Part shown: positions 35,807-45,549 of the stretch, piece by piece
Position numbering within the stretch: the stretch's first letter is position 1
Layout of the letters: every line of letters begins with the position of its first letter
From: an uncultured Flavobacteriaceae bacterium
GTDB lineage: Bacteria > Bacteroidota > Bacteroidia > Flavobacteriales > Flavobacteriaceae
Reading direction: 5' to 3'
DNA length: 64,000 bases
Assembly: GCA_938092005.1 (NCBI GenBank)
Contig: CALKOU010000005.1
Coordinates: forward strand, 1-64,000
Translations under genes and position numbers: made by a program
Notes under the pieces: model-generated
Told to the model about the DNA's origin: nothing
Databases searched by the model: none
What the model saw: the letters and a program-made list of their open reading frames with translations, nothing else

Positions 35807-36826
35807 CTAAGAGGCGGTTGCCCATTCATCAATCCAACGGCTGAGCACATTTACCCAATCATCTCGATCATTGATACAGGGTACCACGTGAAGTTCTTCT
35901 CCTCCCTTTTCTTCAAAATCTTCTTTAGCCTCCATGCCAATTTCCTCAAGGGTTTCCAAACAATCGGAGATAAAGGCTGGCGTAACAACAGCCATTTTTT
36001 TTGTGCCTGTTTTGGCAAAGTTTTCAATCGTCTTGTCGGTATATGGGCGCAACCACTTATCTCCTGCCAAACGCGACTGAAAAGAAGTAGAAAAACTGCC
36101 TGGTCGAAGTTCCAAATATTCCGCCACTTGCTTGGTTGTTTCGTAACACTGATGACGGTAGCAATAGGCGTGTGCTTCTGAAGGGGTCTGACAACAGCTA
36201 CCATCTATTTTACAATGCGATTTGGTAACATCTGACTTGCGAATGTGACGTTCGGGAACTCCGTGATACGAAAACAATACATGTTCCCATGGTTTATCTT
36301 GAAGATACTCTTGAATGGAGTGTGACAAAACACGGATATAATCGGCATGATGGTAAAACGCAGGGAGATGCGTAAACTTCATTTTAGGAAAATGTTCAGC
36401 TCTAATTTCTTCTGCCAGTACTAAAATGGTTTCTGTAGTGGCCATGGCATGCTGTGGATACAACGGCACTAGCAACACCTCATCAACACCTTTTTCGTGC
36501 AATTCCTTTAAACCATTGGCAATTGAGGGTTGACCATAACGCATGGCTAGGGCAATGGGAACGCTTATTTTGGGGGCTACTTTTTCCTTCAAACGCTCCG
36601 ACAAAACAATAAGTGGCGATCCTTCGTCCCACCAAATTTTTTGATAAGCTTTTGCCGATTTTTTAGGACGTGTTTTCAAAATAATTCCTTTTACTAAAAA
36701 CGAACGAAACCACTTGGGTACATCAATAACACGTTCGTCCATTAAAAACTCCTCCAAATATGGCTTTACGTCCTTAGGGGTTGGACTTTTAGGTGAGCCT
36801 AAATTCACCAGTAACACTCCTTTCAT
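35807..36826 (-). CDS. hemH: Ferrochelatase
   Basis: Inserts Fe(II) into protoporphyrin IX to make heme, 339 residues from the ATG at 36826 (MKGVLLVNLGSPKSP). The catalytic histidine lies in FSYHGVPERHIRKSD and the acidic helper in CLETLEEIGMEAKEDF. A Cys-rich insertion (KIDGSCCQTPSEAHAYCYRH) is visible. The start is placed here and not 20 codons earlier, because the family begins at this MxGVLLVNLGSP block. It begins 16 bases after the araC stop. Confidence 0.94.
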   Translation of the reverse strand: MKGVLLVNLGSPKSPTPKDVKPYLEEFLMDERVIDVPKWFRSFLVKGIILKTRPKKSAKAYQKIWWDEGSPLIVLSERLKEKVAPKISVPIALAMRYGQPSIANGLKELHEKGVDEVLLVPLYPQHAMATTETILVLAEEIRAEHFPKMKFTHLPAFYHHADYIRVLSHSIQEYLQDKPWEHVLFSYHGVPERHIRKSDVTKSHCKIDGSCCQTPSEAHAYCYRHQCYETTKQVAEYLELRPGSFSTSFQSRLAGDKWLRPYTDKTIENFAKTGTKKMAVVTPAFISDCLETLEEIGMEAKEDFEEKGGEELHVVPCINDRDDWVNVLSRWIDEWATAS

Positions 36827-36842
36827 AGCAACAATTTTTTCG

Positions 36843-37739
36843 CTACGAAGATACAGACAATAGGTATTTTTTGGGCGTTGTACCAAACTTCTTTTTAAAC
36901 GCCTCTATAAAGTGACTTGAATTGCTGTAGCCCAATTGAATTGCAACTTCGTTCACATTATAAGATCCAGACCCTAACAATTGTCGTGCATGGTTCATTT
37001 TATGATCCAATACAAACTGATAAACCGTACTGCCATAAAGCTGCTTAAACCCTTCTTTAAGTTTTTTAAGACTCAATCCTATTTCATTGGCCAAATCGGG
37101 CAGGCTTGGTGGGTCAACCATACGCTCGAGCATGATTTGTTTGGCATTTCGAATCTTACGCACATTTTCCTCATCAACTAAAAAAGGACATTCTGCAATG
37201 TCTGTAGCTTCTGAAGGGTTAAAATACAAACTCAACAACTCATACACCTTCCCCTTTAAATAAAGCCTAGACATTAATGCATTGGGCTGATGTTGTAAAA
37301 TCTGACTTATCACAACCGCCATTGACGGGGTAATAACATGGTCTTTGTAATACTTTTTATTGATATTGTCGTCAGACAAAAAGCTGATTTGTTCAGCTTC
37401 CTGTGAAAACAAACTGTGGAATTTTTTTATGGAAATAAGTACCGTAACAAGTTGTGTGTTTGTGGCAACATCTAGCTCCATGGGCAAGTCGCGTTGTGGG
37501 TTGTATAACAATAACACATGCTCATCTAACAATGGGAGGCTGTAGGTGCGTGCATTGAAATAAAACGTGGCACTTCCCCGAAAACAAAAGTGAAACTGAA
37601 TCAAACTTGCATCAACATGGCGAACAATTTGTTGTTTTTGGTCTGTCTCGTTCTCATGAGTTAGTACATAAAAACCATCCTCTATGGTTTGGTCAATTTT
37701 TGGACGTAAAGCGTTATTTTCTATTGCCATAGCTGCCAT
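36843..37739 (-). CDS. AraC family transcriptional regulator divergent from hemA
   Basis: 298 residues. The C-terminal 100 carry two helix-turn-helix motifs: LPDLANEIGLSLKKLKEGFK and NVNEVAIQLGYSNSSHFIEA, the AraC/XylS signature ending in FGTTPKKYL. The N-terminal 180 are a cupin-like sensing domain without a known ligand. It is the first gene of the araC-hemH-hemJ-kinase group and faces hemA across 149 bases. Such placement points to control of heme synthesis; the signal (iron, heme or a porphyrin) cannot be read from sequence. Confidence 0.88.
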   Translation of the reverse strand: MAAMAIENNALRPKIDQTIEDGFYVLTHENETDQKQQIVRHVDASLIQFHFCFRGSATFYFNARTYSLPLLDEHVLLLYNPQRDLPMELDVATNTQLVTVLISIKKFHSLFSQEAEQISFLSDDNINKKYYKDHVITPSMAVVISQILQHQPNALMSRLYLKGKVYELLSLYFNPSEATDIAECPFLVDEENVRKIRNAKQIMLERMVDPPSLPDLANEIGLSLKKLKEGFKQLYGSTVYQFVLDHKMNHARQLLGSGSYNVNEVAIQLGYSNSSHFIEAFKKKFGTTPKKYLLSVSS

Positions 37740-37758
37740 TTGTTTTACTTATATACAA

Positions 37759-37802
37759 CAAACATACAAAGAAAAAACAGTATGTTATCCGTCAATACAT
37801 AC
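37759..37802. promoter_or_regulatory. araC/hemA intergenic control region with inverted repeat
   Basis: A -7 box TATGTTTG (37759-37766, minus strand) stands 19 bases before the araC start. GTATGT (37780-37785) and ACATAC (37797-37802) form an inverted repeat with an 11-base spacer, and another ACATAC-like word is found at 37762-37767. The repeats are plausible operator half-sites for the AraC protein. Confidence 0.45.
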
Positions 37803-37859
37803 GGTCTAATAGCGATAGAAAAAGTACTTATAGCGGTATTTTTTGTCTTTGCTGTGTCC

Positions 37860-37867
37860 TATTTTTG
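37860..37867 (+). promoter_or_regulatory. -7 box TATTTTTG before hemA
   Basis: TATTTTTG lies 21 bases before the hemA ATG. A similar TATTTTTTG occurs at 37837-37845 and includes a TTTG at a -33-like place, so two overlapping promoters are possible. Confidence 0.6.
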
Positions 37868-37888
37868 TCTTGCAACTAAAAACCATTT

Positions 37889-39124
37889 ATGCCGGTAACG
37901 GAGCCCTTTTATTGTATCGGTGTCAGCTACAAAAAAGCAGACGCTGCTCTCAGAGGTCGTTTTAGTATTACTTCAAGGTCCATTCCTTTTTTACTTGAAG
38001 AAGCCAAAAGCAAAGGAGTTCGCTCGCTTGTATTAAGTTCAACCTGCAACAGAACGGAATTATATGCTCAAGCACCAAATGCCGCTGTGTTGGTTGCGTT
38101 ACTCTGCAAACACTCCAAAGGCACGGAAGACGACTTTAATACGGCAGGTATTACTTTAGAAGGTACAGCAGCCATTTCTCATTTATTCCATGTAGGAACA
38201 GGCCTAGACAGTCAAATACTTGGTGATTTTGAAATCATCTCGCAACTCAAGAAAAGCTTTAAGGTTTCTAAAAAAAATAACATGCTAAGTCCTTTTATGG
38301 AACGTATGTTTAATGCCGTTATTCAGGCTAGCAAGCGCATCAAAACGGAAACAGAGTTGTCCTCTGGAGCAACATCGGTTTCGTATGTTTCTGTGCGCTA
38401 TATGCTGGACAATATTACGGATCTAGACAACAAGAAAATTGTATTATTCGGTCTCGGAAAAATTGGGCGTAACACTTGTGAAAATCTCGTAAAGCATACC
38501 AAAAACACAAGCATTACCCTAATCAACAGAACTCGAGAACGTGCCGAACAGTTGGGCGGTAAGTTTGATATTGAAGTAAAAGATTACGCGGCACTTCCCG
38601 TTGAAATTCGCAAAGCAGATGTGCTCGTTGTGGCTACGGGTGCCGAAAAACCCACCATTGCCAAATCATTGATTCACACAAACAAACCCCTACTCATTTT
38701 GGATTTGTCCATGCCCAAAAATGTGAATCCGAATGTATTGGAGTTGCCAAATGTTAAACTCCTTCATTTAGACGAGCTTTCAAAAATGTCTGACGAAACA
38801 CTCATGGCGCGTAAAAAACATGTGCCACAGGCCGAAAGCATTATTGCAGAAACCATTTCCGAATTCAACCAATGGCTTGAAACACGAAAGTTTACACCTG
38901 CCCTGGTAGCTGTAAAAAAACTCATGGAGGATATTCAGCAACAAGAACTTGAGGCACACCGCAAAAAAAACCCATCCTTGGACCCAAATGCTGCGCTAGT
39001 CGTTTCGGAACGTCTTATCCAAAAACTAACCAACCGAATGGCAACACATTTGCGCGAAAGCACCAACACAGGTGAAAGCGTAAAAGCACTAAAAACACTA
39101 TTTAACGTAACGGCAGATGAGTAG
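37889..39124 (+). CDS. hemA: Glutamyl-tRNA reductase
   Basis: First committed step of the C5 heme pathway: reduces glutamyl-tRNA to glutamate-1-semialdehyde with NADPH, 411 residues. The catalytic Cys53 is in LSSTCNRTELYA. The NADPH domain has IVLFGLGKIGRNTCENL. GTGLDSQILGDFEI is the typical glutamyl-binding block and the C-terminal helical dimerisation domain is complete. The gene starts the hemACDEFB operon and overlaps hemC by eight bases. Confidence 0.95.
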   Translation: MPVTEPFYCIGVSYKKADAALRGRFSITSRSIPFLLEEAKSKGVRSLVLSSTCNRTELYAQAPNAAVLVALLCKHSKGTEDDFNTAGITLEGTAAISHLFHVGTGLDSQILGDFEIISQLKKSFKVSKKNNMLSPFMERMFNAVIQASKRIKTETELSSGATSVSYVSVRYMLDNITDLDNKKIVLFGLGKIGRNTCENLVKHTKNTSITLINRTRERAEQLGGKFDIEVKDYAALPVEIRKADVLVVATGAEKPTIAKSLIHTNKPLLILDLSMPKNVNPNVLELPNVKLLHLDELSKMSDETLMARKKHVPQAESIIAETISEFNQWLETRKFTPALVAVKKLMEDIQQQELEAHRKKNPSLDPNAALVVSERLIQKLTNRMATHLRESTNTGESVKALKTLFNVTADE

Positions 39125-40010
39125 TGTGGTTAGGATTGGTACACGCAGTAGTGCCCTTGCACTCTGGCAAGCTCGAGAAGTGCAAAACATGCTTGAATCT
39201 GTTGGGTTAAAGAGTGAGCTCGTTCCCATTGCTTCAAGTGGAGATAAAGAATTACAAAAACCGCTTTATGAAATGGGGGTACAAGGGGTTTTTACCAAAG
39301 AACTCGACAGCGCTTTGCTGCAAAACGACATTGATATTGCCGTACACAGCATGAAAGATGTTCCCACACAACTTCCAAAAGGAATTGTTACTGCTTTTGT
39401 GCCTAAACGCGGACCAGTGGAAGACGTTTTTATCTCAAAAAACAATAGTTGGGAACATGAAAAAGGTGCTATTGCAACAAGCAGCTTACGGCGTGCGGCA
39501 CAATGGCTGTACAGATATCCACAGCACAACACCATGGATATTAGAGGAAACGTTCCCACACGCCTAAAAAAATTAGAAACAATGCCTTGCCACGGAACCA
39601 TTATGGCCATGGCGGGTCTACTACGGTTAGCGCTACTTCCCGAAAACAGCATTGTTTTGGATTGGATGATTCCTGCGCCTGCACAAGGAGCCTTATTGGT
39701 TACTACGCTAGACAAAAACACAGAACTACGAAAAAAGCTTCACCGTTTAAACGATGACGAAACTGCAAAATGTGTGGAACAAGAGCGCATTTTCCTTCGC
39801 AAGTTAGAAGGTGGCTGTACAGCTCCAATAGGTGCGCTTGCCACAGTCGAAGGCGATGCTGTACGATTTGTTGGAAACATCACGCAAAAAAACGGAAAGA
39901 ACCAACTGGTTTTTGATGAGACATTACCTATTGATGCACTATCAGATATAGGGACAAAAGCGGCAGAACAACTTCTTTCAGAAGGGGCAAAAACATTGCT
40001 ACATGGGTAA
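39117..40010 (+). CDS. hemC: Hydroxymethylbilane synthase (porphobilinogen deaminase)
   Basis: Joins four porphobilinogen units into hydroxymethylbilane, 297 residues. The dipyrromethane cofactor cysteine is Cys234 in LEGGCTAPIGA. RIGTRSSALALWQA at the N-terminus and VHSMKDVPTQLP are the family signatures, the latter with the catalytic Asp. Eight-base overlaps with hemA and hemD point to translational coupling. Confidence 0.96.
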   Translation: MSSVVRIGTRSSALALWQAREVQNMLESVGLKSELVPIASSGDKELQKPLYEMGVQGVFTKELDSALLQNDIDIAVHSMKDVPTQLPKGIVTAFVPKRGPVEDVFISKNNSWEHEKGAIATSSLRRAAQWLYRYPQHNTMDIRGNVPTRLKKLETMPCHGTIMAMAGLLRLALLPENSIVLDWMIPAPAQGALLVTTLDKNTELRKKLHRLNDDETAKCVEQERIFLRKLEGGCTAPIGALATVEGDAVRFVGNITQKNGKNQLVFDETLPIDALSDIGTKAAEQLLSEGAKTLLHG

Positions 40011-40674
40011 GCCATTGCTTTTATCTACCAAAAAGCTTGATCCAGCGCTCCGTGAGCGCGTGGTACATAATGGAATTGCCTACATGGAATACGATGCCAT
40101 TCGTATTGCACCAGTTTCGTTTTCCATGCCCAACCCTACAGATTATGTAATATTCAGTAGCCAAAATGCTACTAAAGCTGTTTTGAAAAGTGAGCATTGG
40201 CTTGCACAAACACAGGTACTTTGTGTGGGTGAGCAATCCGAAAAACTACTTTTAAACAAGGGCATAAAAACAGTAAAAACTACCAAAAACATGTCTGAAA
40301 TGGTTGTTTTTATAGAAAAATTGAATAAAAACGCTTCGTTTTTGCATTTTTGCGGAAACAGAAGGCTAGCGCTTTTAGCGACTAAAATGGCAGCATGGGA
40401 ACGTAATTTCCGTGAGGAAATCGTTTATGAAACTGCATTACATGCACAAAAAATAAACGCAACACCCAACGCAATTCTTTTTTACAGCCCCAGTGGAGTA
40501 GAAAGCCATGAAAAAGAAAACAACGTGGGCAACAGCCGTTGTTTTTGCATTGGTGCTTCCACCGCAAAAGCATTTGTACAACAACCCAAAGAACTGGTTG
40601 TCATTGATGAGCCCCGTATTAAAACCTTAGTGGCTAAAGCCATTCAACATGTTAAAAAACACCAACATGCTTAA
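40003..40674 (+). CDS. hemD: Uroporphyrinogen-III synthase
   Basis: Cyclises hydroxymethylbilane with inversion of ring D, 223 residues. The family is poorly conserved in sequence. The bilobed pattern is visible in [35 protein letters not shown] and [12 protein letters not shown], where the last block is the S-P-S-G signature. Position between hemC and hemE supports the assignment. Confidence 0.88.
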   Translation: MGKPLLLSTKKLDPALRERVVHNGIAYMEYDAIRIAPVSFSMPNPTDYVIFSSQNATKAVLKSEHWLAQTQVLCVGEQSEKLLLNKGIKTVKTTKNMSEMVVFIEKLNKNASFLHFCGNRRLALLATKMAAWERNFREEIVYETALHAQKINATPNAILFYSPSGVESHEKENNVGNSRCFCIGASTAKAFVQQPKELVVIDEPRIKTLVAKAIQHVKKHQHA

Positions 40675-41692
40675 AAATGATATTTTTCTACGTGCTCTTG
40701 AAGGAGAAGCATTAGACAGGCCGCCCGTTTGGATGATGCGTCAAGCTGGACGCTACCTCCCTGACTTTATGAAGCTAAAGGCCAAATACGATTTCTTTAC
40801 GCGTTGCCAAACCCCAGAATTGGCAGCAGAGATAACCGTAATGCCCATTGATCAAGTTGGTACCGATGCAGCCATACTGTTTTCTGATATTCTGGTTATT
40901 CCGCAAGCTATGGACATAGCCGTTGAAATGAAAGATGGCGTTGGGCCATGGTTGCCCAATCCCGTACGAACAGCTAAAGACGTAGCAAATGTTGTTGTGC
41001 CAGATGTTGAAGACCGCCTGCATTACGTTATGGAAGGGATTAAACAAACCAAACAATTACTGGATAATCGGGTGCCGTTAATCGGCTTTGCTGGCTCGCC
41101 GTGGACTATTCTATGCTATGCGGTACAAGGACAAGGCTCCAAAAATTTTGATTTGGCAAAAGGATTTTGTTTTTCACATCCAGAATTAGCGCATCAACTG
41201 CTTCAAAAAATTACGGATACTACCATTGCCTACCTTAAGGCAAAGGTGCGTGCTGGCGTAGATGCTGTGCAACTCTTTGATTCATGGGGGGGTATGTTGG
41301 GTGAAGAAGATTATCAAACTTTTTCGTGGAACTACATGCAGCAAATTATAGATGCGCTCAAAGACGAAACCAAGGTCATTGCCTTTGCCAAAGGGTGTTG
41401 GTATGCGTTGCCTACCATGGCACGTTCTGGTGTACATGCACTGGGTATTGATTGGACGTGTTCGGCTAGAAATGCACGCTACCTAACAGGAGGACAACTA
41501 ACATTACAGGGAAATTTTGACCCTTCAAGATTGCTCTCTCCAATCCCTGAAATTGAAAAACTTGCGCGTAAAATGGTAAGCGAGTTTGGAACGCAACACT
41601 ACATCGCCAACCTTGGTCATGGCATTTTACCCAATGTTCCTGTTGATCATGCAAAAGCTTTTGTAAATACAATTAAATCCTACACGCCCTAA
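40667..41692 (+). CDS. hemE: Uroporphyrinogen decarboxylase
   Basis: Removes four carboxyl groups from uroporphyrinogen III to give coproporphyrinogen III, 341 residues. [17 protein letters not shown] is the N-terminal signature with the substrate-binding Arg pair, and [12 protein letters not shown] is the second signature. Two in-frame ATGs exist (40649 and 40667); the second fits the family start ([13 protein letters not shown]) and overlaps hemD by eight bases, like the other junctions. Confidence 0.95.
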   Translation: MLKNDIFLRALEGEALDRPPVWMMRQAGRYLPDFMKLKAKYDFFTRCQTPELAAEITVMPIDQVGTDAAILFSDILVIPQAMDIAVEMKDGVGPWLPNPVRTAKDVANVVVPDVEDRLHYVMEGIKQTKQLLDNRVPLIGFAGSPWTILCYAVQGQGSKNFDLAKGFCFSHPELAHQLLQKITDTTIAYLKAKVRAGVDAVQLFDSWGGMLGEEDYQTFSWNYMQQIIDALKDETKVIAFAKGCWYALPTMARSGVHALGIDWTCSARNARYLTGGQLTLQGNFDPSRLLSPIPEIEKLARKMVSEFGTQHYIANLGHGILPNVPVDHAKAFVNTIKSYTP

Positions 41693-41703
41693 AGCCATAC
41701 ATT

Positions 41704-42606
41704 ATGAAAACCCAATTCACAACATATATCCGAAACCTGCAAAATCGCATCACTTCTGGTCTTGAGCAAGAAGACAGCGTGGCACAATTCCAACAAGACA
41801 GCTGGGAACGCCCGGGTGGTGGAGGTGGACAAACACGTGTTATTGAAAACGGAACCGTATTTGAAAAAGGAGGCGTTAACATCTCCGAAGTGTTTGGCAC
41901 ACTACCCAAATCCATGACACAACAATTAGGCGTGCAACACAGCGACTTCTTCGCTTGCGGCCTTAGTTTGGTGATTCACCCAAAAAGTCCCATGGTGCCA
42001 ACGGTACATGCCAATTTTAGGTATTTTGAGCTTTACGATGACAACAAAAACGTTGTAGATCAATGGTTTGGTGGCGGTCTTGACCTTACGCCATATTATT
42101 TGTTTGAAGAAGATGCTGTTCATTTTCACGATGTATGTAAGCGCGTTTGCGATAAGCATGACGCCACTTTTTACGCCAACTACAAACAAAAATGTGACGA
42201 ATACTTTTGGAACCATCATCGAGATGAAGCACGAGGCATTGGGGGCTTGTTTTTTGACTACTGCCGTCCCAACGAAAAACACAGCCTTGAGTCCTGGTAT
42301 GCTTTTGTGTCTGAAATGGGGGAAGCTTTCTTAGATGCCTATCTCCCCATTGTACAAAAGCGGAAGTCATTGGCCTACACAAGTCAGCAGCGCAACTGGC
42401 AAGAACTGCGACGGGGTCGCTACGTAGAATTTAATCTTGTTCATGACAAAGGCACCCTGTTTGGGCTAAAAACCAAAGGGCGTATTGAAAGCATTTTAAT
42501 GAGTCTTCCTCCCGTAGTTCAGTGGGCATACGACACCCATCCTGAAGCGGGTTCGGAAGAAGAAAAACTAGTAACCATTCTAAAAAATCCCAAAACCTGG
42601 GTGTAG
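41704..42606 (+). CDS. hemF: Oxygen-dependent coproporphyrinogen III oxidase
   Basis: Aerobic decarboxylation of coproporphyrinogen III to protoporphyrinogen IX, 300 residues. WERPGGGGGQTRVIENG near residue 36 and VPTVHANFRYFE are family signatures. WFGGGLDLTPYYLFEEDAVHFH and RRGRYVEFNLVHDKGTLFGL hold further conserved residues. It requires O2, which agrees with an aerobic host. No hemN is visible in the window. It lies eleven bases after hemE. Confidence 0.95.
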   Translation: MKTQFTTYIRNLQNRITSGLEQEDSVAQFQQDSWERPGGGGGQTRVIENGTVFEKGGVNISEVFGTLPKSMTQQLGVQHSDFFACGLSLVIHPKSPMVPTVHANFRYFELYDDNKNVVDQWFGGGLDLTPYYLFEEDAVHFHDVCKRVCDKHDATFYANYKQKCDEYFWNHHRDEARGIGGLFFDYCRPNEKHSLESWYAFVSEMGEAFLDAYLPIVQKRKSLAYTSQQRNWQELRRGRYVEFNLVHDKGTLFGLKTKGRIESILMSLPPVVQWAYDTHPEAGSEEEKLVTILKNPKTWV

Positions 42607-42609
42607 CTT

Positions 42610-43584
42610 ATGATGTATCCTCTCTATAGAAATCGACGACTAAGATCCAGTGCAGCCATGCGTGACTTGGTTCGTGAAACAACCCTGTCGGCACATGACT
42701 TTATCGTGCCTTTATTTATTGTAGAAGGTTCAAAAATAAAATCCGAAATCTCATCCATGCCAGACTATTATAGGTTTAGTCTTGATCTTGCAATTGCAGA
42801 AGCAAAACGGCTTTATGATTTGGGTGTCAAAGGCGTACTCCTTTTTGTTAAAGTTGACGATTCGCTAAAGGACAATACTGGGGCTGCTGCCTTAAACACC
42901 GATGGCCTGATGCAGCGTAGCATTTGTGCTATCAAAAAAGCTGTTCCAGAACTGGTTGTTGCAACCGATGTTGCACTTGATCCTTTTTCAAGCTATGGGC
43001 ACGACGGGATTGTAAAAGACAATAAAATTCTAAACGACGCAACAGTAGCAATCTTAACAAAAATGGCGCTTAGCCACGCCGAATGTGGTGCTGATATGGT
43101 TGCGCCCAGCGATATGATGGATGGACGTGTTTTGGCCATTCGTCAGGCATTTGAAAAAGCGGGGTATGTAGACACGGCTATAATGAGTTATAGCGCCAAA
43201 TACGCCTCTGGTTTTTATGGGCCGTTCCGAGATGCCTTGGACTCAGCCCCTGGTTTTGGCGACAAAAAAACCTATCAAATGGATGTTGCAAATCGCAAAG
43301 AAGCACGCATTGAGGCAGCGCGTGATATTGAAGAAGGAGCAGATATTGTAATGGTAAAGCCGGGGATGGCTTACTTGGATATTGTTCGCGATCTAGCAAA
43401 TGAGGTGCAAGTGCCTATTGCTGTGTACCAAGTTAGTGGGGAGTATGCGATGCTGAAAGCTGCTGCTGAAAAAGGATGGCTTGATCACGATACCGTCATG
43501 CTAGAGCAACTTATGGCGTTCAAACGCGCTGGTGCGTCCATTATTGTTTCCTATCACGCCGAACACGCCATTTCGTTGCTGTAG
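42610..43584 (+). CDS. hemB: Delta-aminolevulinic acid dehydratase (porphobilinogen synthase)
   Basis: Condenses two 5-aminolevulinate molecules into porphobilinogen, 324 residues. The catalytic lysines are in MSYSAKYASGFYGPFRDA and VMVKPGMAYLD. ATDVALDPFSSYGHDGI lacks the Cys-rich zinc site of animal and yeast enzymes (no CxxC there), so it is the magnesium-type. It is the last gene of the operon, three bases after hemF. Confidence 0.95.
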   Translation: MMYPLYRNRRLRSSAAMRDLVRETTLSAHDFIVPLFIVEGSKIKSEISSMPDYYRFSLDLAIAEAKRLYDLGVKGVLLFVKVDDSLKDNTGAAALNTDGLMQRSICAIKKAVPELVVATDVALDPFSSYGHDGIVKDNKILNDATVAILTKMALSHAECGADMVAPSDMMDGRVLAIRQAFEKAGYVDTAIMSYSAKYASGFYGPFRDALDSAPGFGDKKTYQMDVANRKEARIEAARDIEEGADIVMVKPGMAYLDIVRDLANEVQVPIAVYQVSGEYAMLKAAAEKGWLDHDTVMLEQLMAFKRAGASIIVSYHAEHAISLL

Positions 43585-43628
43585 GGCTGAGGTGTTTAAA
43601 TTTTCGTACTTTGCCTGTCCTAAAATAA

Positions 43629-44804
43629 ATGATGAAAAAATTTGCTTCACTTTTAAGAGTTATTGTCACTGTTTTGGTACTTTTTATTGCTGGACTATAC
43701 GTTACCGGGTATGGTTACCTGGTAGAGTTAGGAGCTAAAGTAGTAGAGCTTGGCAGGACAACAGCAGGTTTGGAAGATTACATCCATTTTGAAGTTCGTG
43801 ATATTCCAAAAAGTGATGCACCACAGCCATGGGCCTTACACCAAAACTACAACAGCGTAGCCGCTACAGAAACCCTACAAAAACTACATCAAGATCACGG
43901 AACCATTGCTTTTTTAATCATTAAAAATGACTCCATTTGGCACGAGCAGTATTTTGATGGATTTGACAACACGAGTAAAACCAATTCGTTCTCAATGGTT
44001 AAAACCATTGTAGCAGCATCACTGGCAAAAGCCATTGAAGAAGGTCATGTGAAAAGCTTTGACCAAAAAGTAAAAGACTTTTTGCCCTGGCTTACAGGAG
44101 CATATTCTGATGAAGTAACCGTTGGGAATTTAGCGAGTATGTCCTCAGGTTTAGAGTGGAAAGAAGACTACGATAACTTGCTTACCATTACACCACGTAC
44201 CTACATCACACGCGACATTGAAGGCGTCATGAAAACACTGCCAATTATCGATGCTCCTGGGAAACGATTTGTGTACCAAAGTGGAAGCACGCAATTGCTT
44301 TCATTAGCATTAACGGCAGCCACAGGCGAATCCATTTCAGATTTAGTACGCCGATACTTTTGGGGTCCGTTGGGGGCTCATGCCGATGCAAACTGGCGCT
44401 TAGACTCCGCAGAGAATGGCGTTGAAAAATCGTATTGTTGTTTTAATTCCAATGCGCGCGACTATGCCCGTTTTGCTGCCTTGTTTAAAAATAATGGTGT
44501 GTGGAACGGTAGTCCATTGATCAGCAACGAATATGTTCAGATGTCCACTACCTCACAGTTTGAAAATGGTGATGATTACGGCTATGGTTGGTGGTTGGGT
44601 ACGCACATGGGCAAACGCTACTTTAGTATGCGTGGGCACAACGGTCAGTACGCTATTGTATTTCCCGACGATGATGTTGTTGTGGTGCGATTAGGACACA
44701 AACAACTCCCCGATCTTCCTGGCGTAAGTCATTCCGCCGATTACTTGGGCTACATGGAAGAGGCCTTTGTTATGCTAAACGATGAAAACACCTCAACCCC
44801 TTGA
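43629..44804 (+). CDS. Serine hydrolase, class C beta-lactamase-like fold
   Basis: 391 residues with an N-terminal membrane segment (LLRVIVTVLVLFIAGLYV). The SxxK motif is in NSFSMVKTIVAA; the YxN-type motif appears as YQSG and the KTG-type motif as HNG in MRGHNGQYAIVF. This is the Beta-lactamase (PF00144) esterase/peptidase group. It is not proof of antibiotic resistance; such proteins often act on peptides or esters in the periplasm. It overlaps the downstream exonuclease gene by 23 bases. Confidence 0.85.
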   Translation: MMKKFASLLRVIVTVLVLFIAGLYVTGYGYLVELGAKVVELGRTTAGLEDYIHFEVRDIPKSDAPQPWALHQNYNSVAATETLQKLHQDHGTIAFLIIKNDSIWHEQYFDGFDNTSKTNSFSMVKTIVAASLAKAIEEGHVKSFDQKVKDFLPWLTGAYSDEVTVGNLASMSSGLEWKEDYDNLLTITPRTYITRDIEGVMKTLPIIDAPGKRFVYQSGSTQLLSLALTAATGESISDLVRRYFWGPLGAHADANWRLDSAENGVEKSYCCFNSNARDYARFAALFKNNGVWNGSPLISNEYVQMSTTSQFENGDDYGYGWWLGTHMGKRYFSMRGHNGQYAIVFPDDDVVVVRLGHKQLPDLPGVSHSADYLGYMEEAFVMLNDENTSTP

Positions 44805-45501
44805 ACATATACTGTTTCTAGACATTGAAACCGTTCCAGAACAGCCCGATTTTAAACAGCTAAGTGAAGAAGCACAGGAGCTGTATGCCGCCAAAACAGC
44901 CTATAAGCGTAAAGCCGAAAATATATCGGCTGCTGCATATTACAACCATGCTGGTATTTGGGCCGAATTTGGAAAAATTGTTTGTGTTTCTGTTGGCTAT
45001 GTGACCACTACATCAACTGGGAGGCAATTTAGAGTCCGTAGTTTTTCTGGGGATGAAGAGAAGCTGCTTGTTGCATTCAAAACCTTACTAGACACGCATT
45101 TTTCGGCAAACCATCATAGGCTTTGTGCGCACAATGGTAAAGAATTTGACTTTCCGTTTTTGGCACGGCGTATGCTAAAGCACCAAATAGCACTGCCAAA
45201 CGTGCTACAACTCATGGGTAAAAAACCTTGGGAGGTTCCGCATCTTGACACCCTAGAGCTGTGGAAATTTGGAGATTATAAGCATTACACCTCGTTAAAA
45301 CTTTTGGCGCATTTCTTTGGAATCCCTTCGCCCAAAGACGATATGGACGGATCGGATGTAGCAAAAGTATATTATCTTGAAGATGATTTACCCCGCATTG
45401 TACGCTATTGTGAAAAGGATGTAATCACGCTAACACAAGTATATTTAAAGCTCAGCTTACAGCCTAGGCTAGAGGATCACGAAATCGTTTCTGTTTCATA
45501 A
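44782..45501 (+). CDS. Predicted 3'-5' exonuclease (DnaQ/RNase H fold, PolB-like)
   Basis: 239 residues with the three exonuclease motifs: LDIETVPEQPDF (Exo I), CAHNGKEFDFPFLARR (Exo II) and YCEKDVITLTQVYLK (Exo III, DEDDy type). All four acidic residues and the tyrosine are visible. Such stand-alone enzymes occur widely in Bacteroidota and trim DNA or RNA 3' ends; the substrate is unknown. It begins 23 bases inside the upstream gene. Confidence 0.85.
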   Translation: MKTPQPLEHILFLDIETVPEQPDFKQLSEEAQELYAAKTAYKRKAENISAAAYYNHAGIWAEFGKIVCVSVGYVTTTSTGRQFRVRSFSGDEEKLLVAFKTLLDTHFSANHHRLCAHNGKEFDFPFLARRMLKHQIALPNVLQLMGKKPWEVPHLDTLELWKFGDYKHYTSLKLLAHFFGIPSPKDDMDGSDVAKVYYLEDDLPRIVRYCEKDVITLTQVYLKLSLQPRLEDHEIVSVS

Positions 45502-45525
45502 GTGGGCTAACCGCTTTGAATTCTG

Positions 45526-45533
45526 TATTTTTG
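45526..45533 (+). promoter_or_regulatory. -7 box TATTTTTG before the 143-aa membrane protein gene
   Basis: TATTTTTG lies 16 bases before the ATG at 45550, in the short gap behind the exonuclease gene. Confidence 0.55.
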
Positions 45534-45549
45534 TGGGAATACAAAACTT

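Noticed and set aside
43629-44804. Calling the serine hydrolase an antibiotic-resistance beta-lactamase
   Set aside because: Only the fold motifs (SxxK, YxS, HNG) are present, shared with esterases and peptidases. The context is housekeeping.
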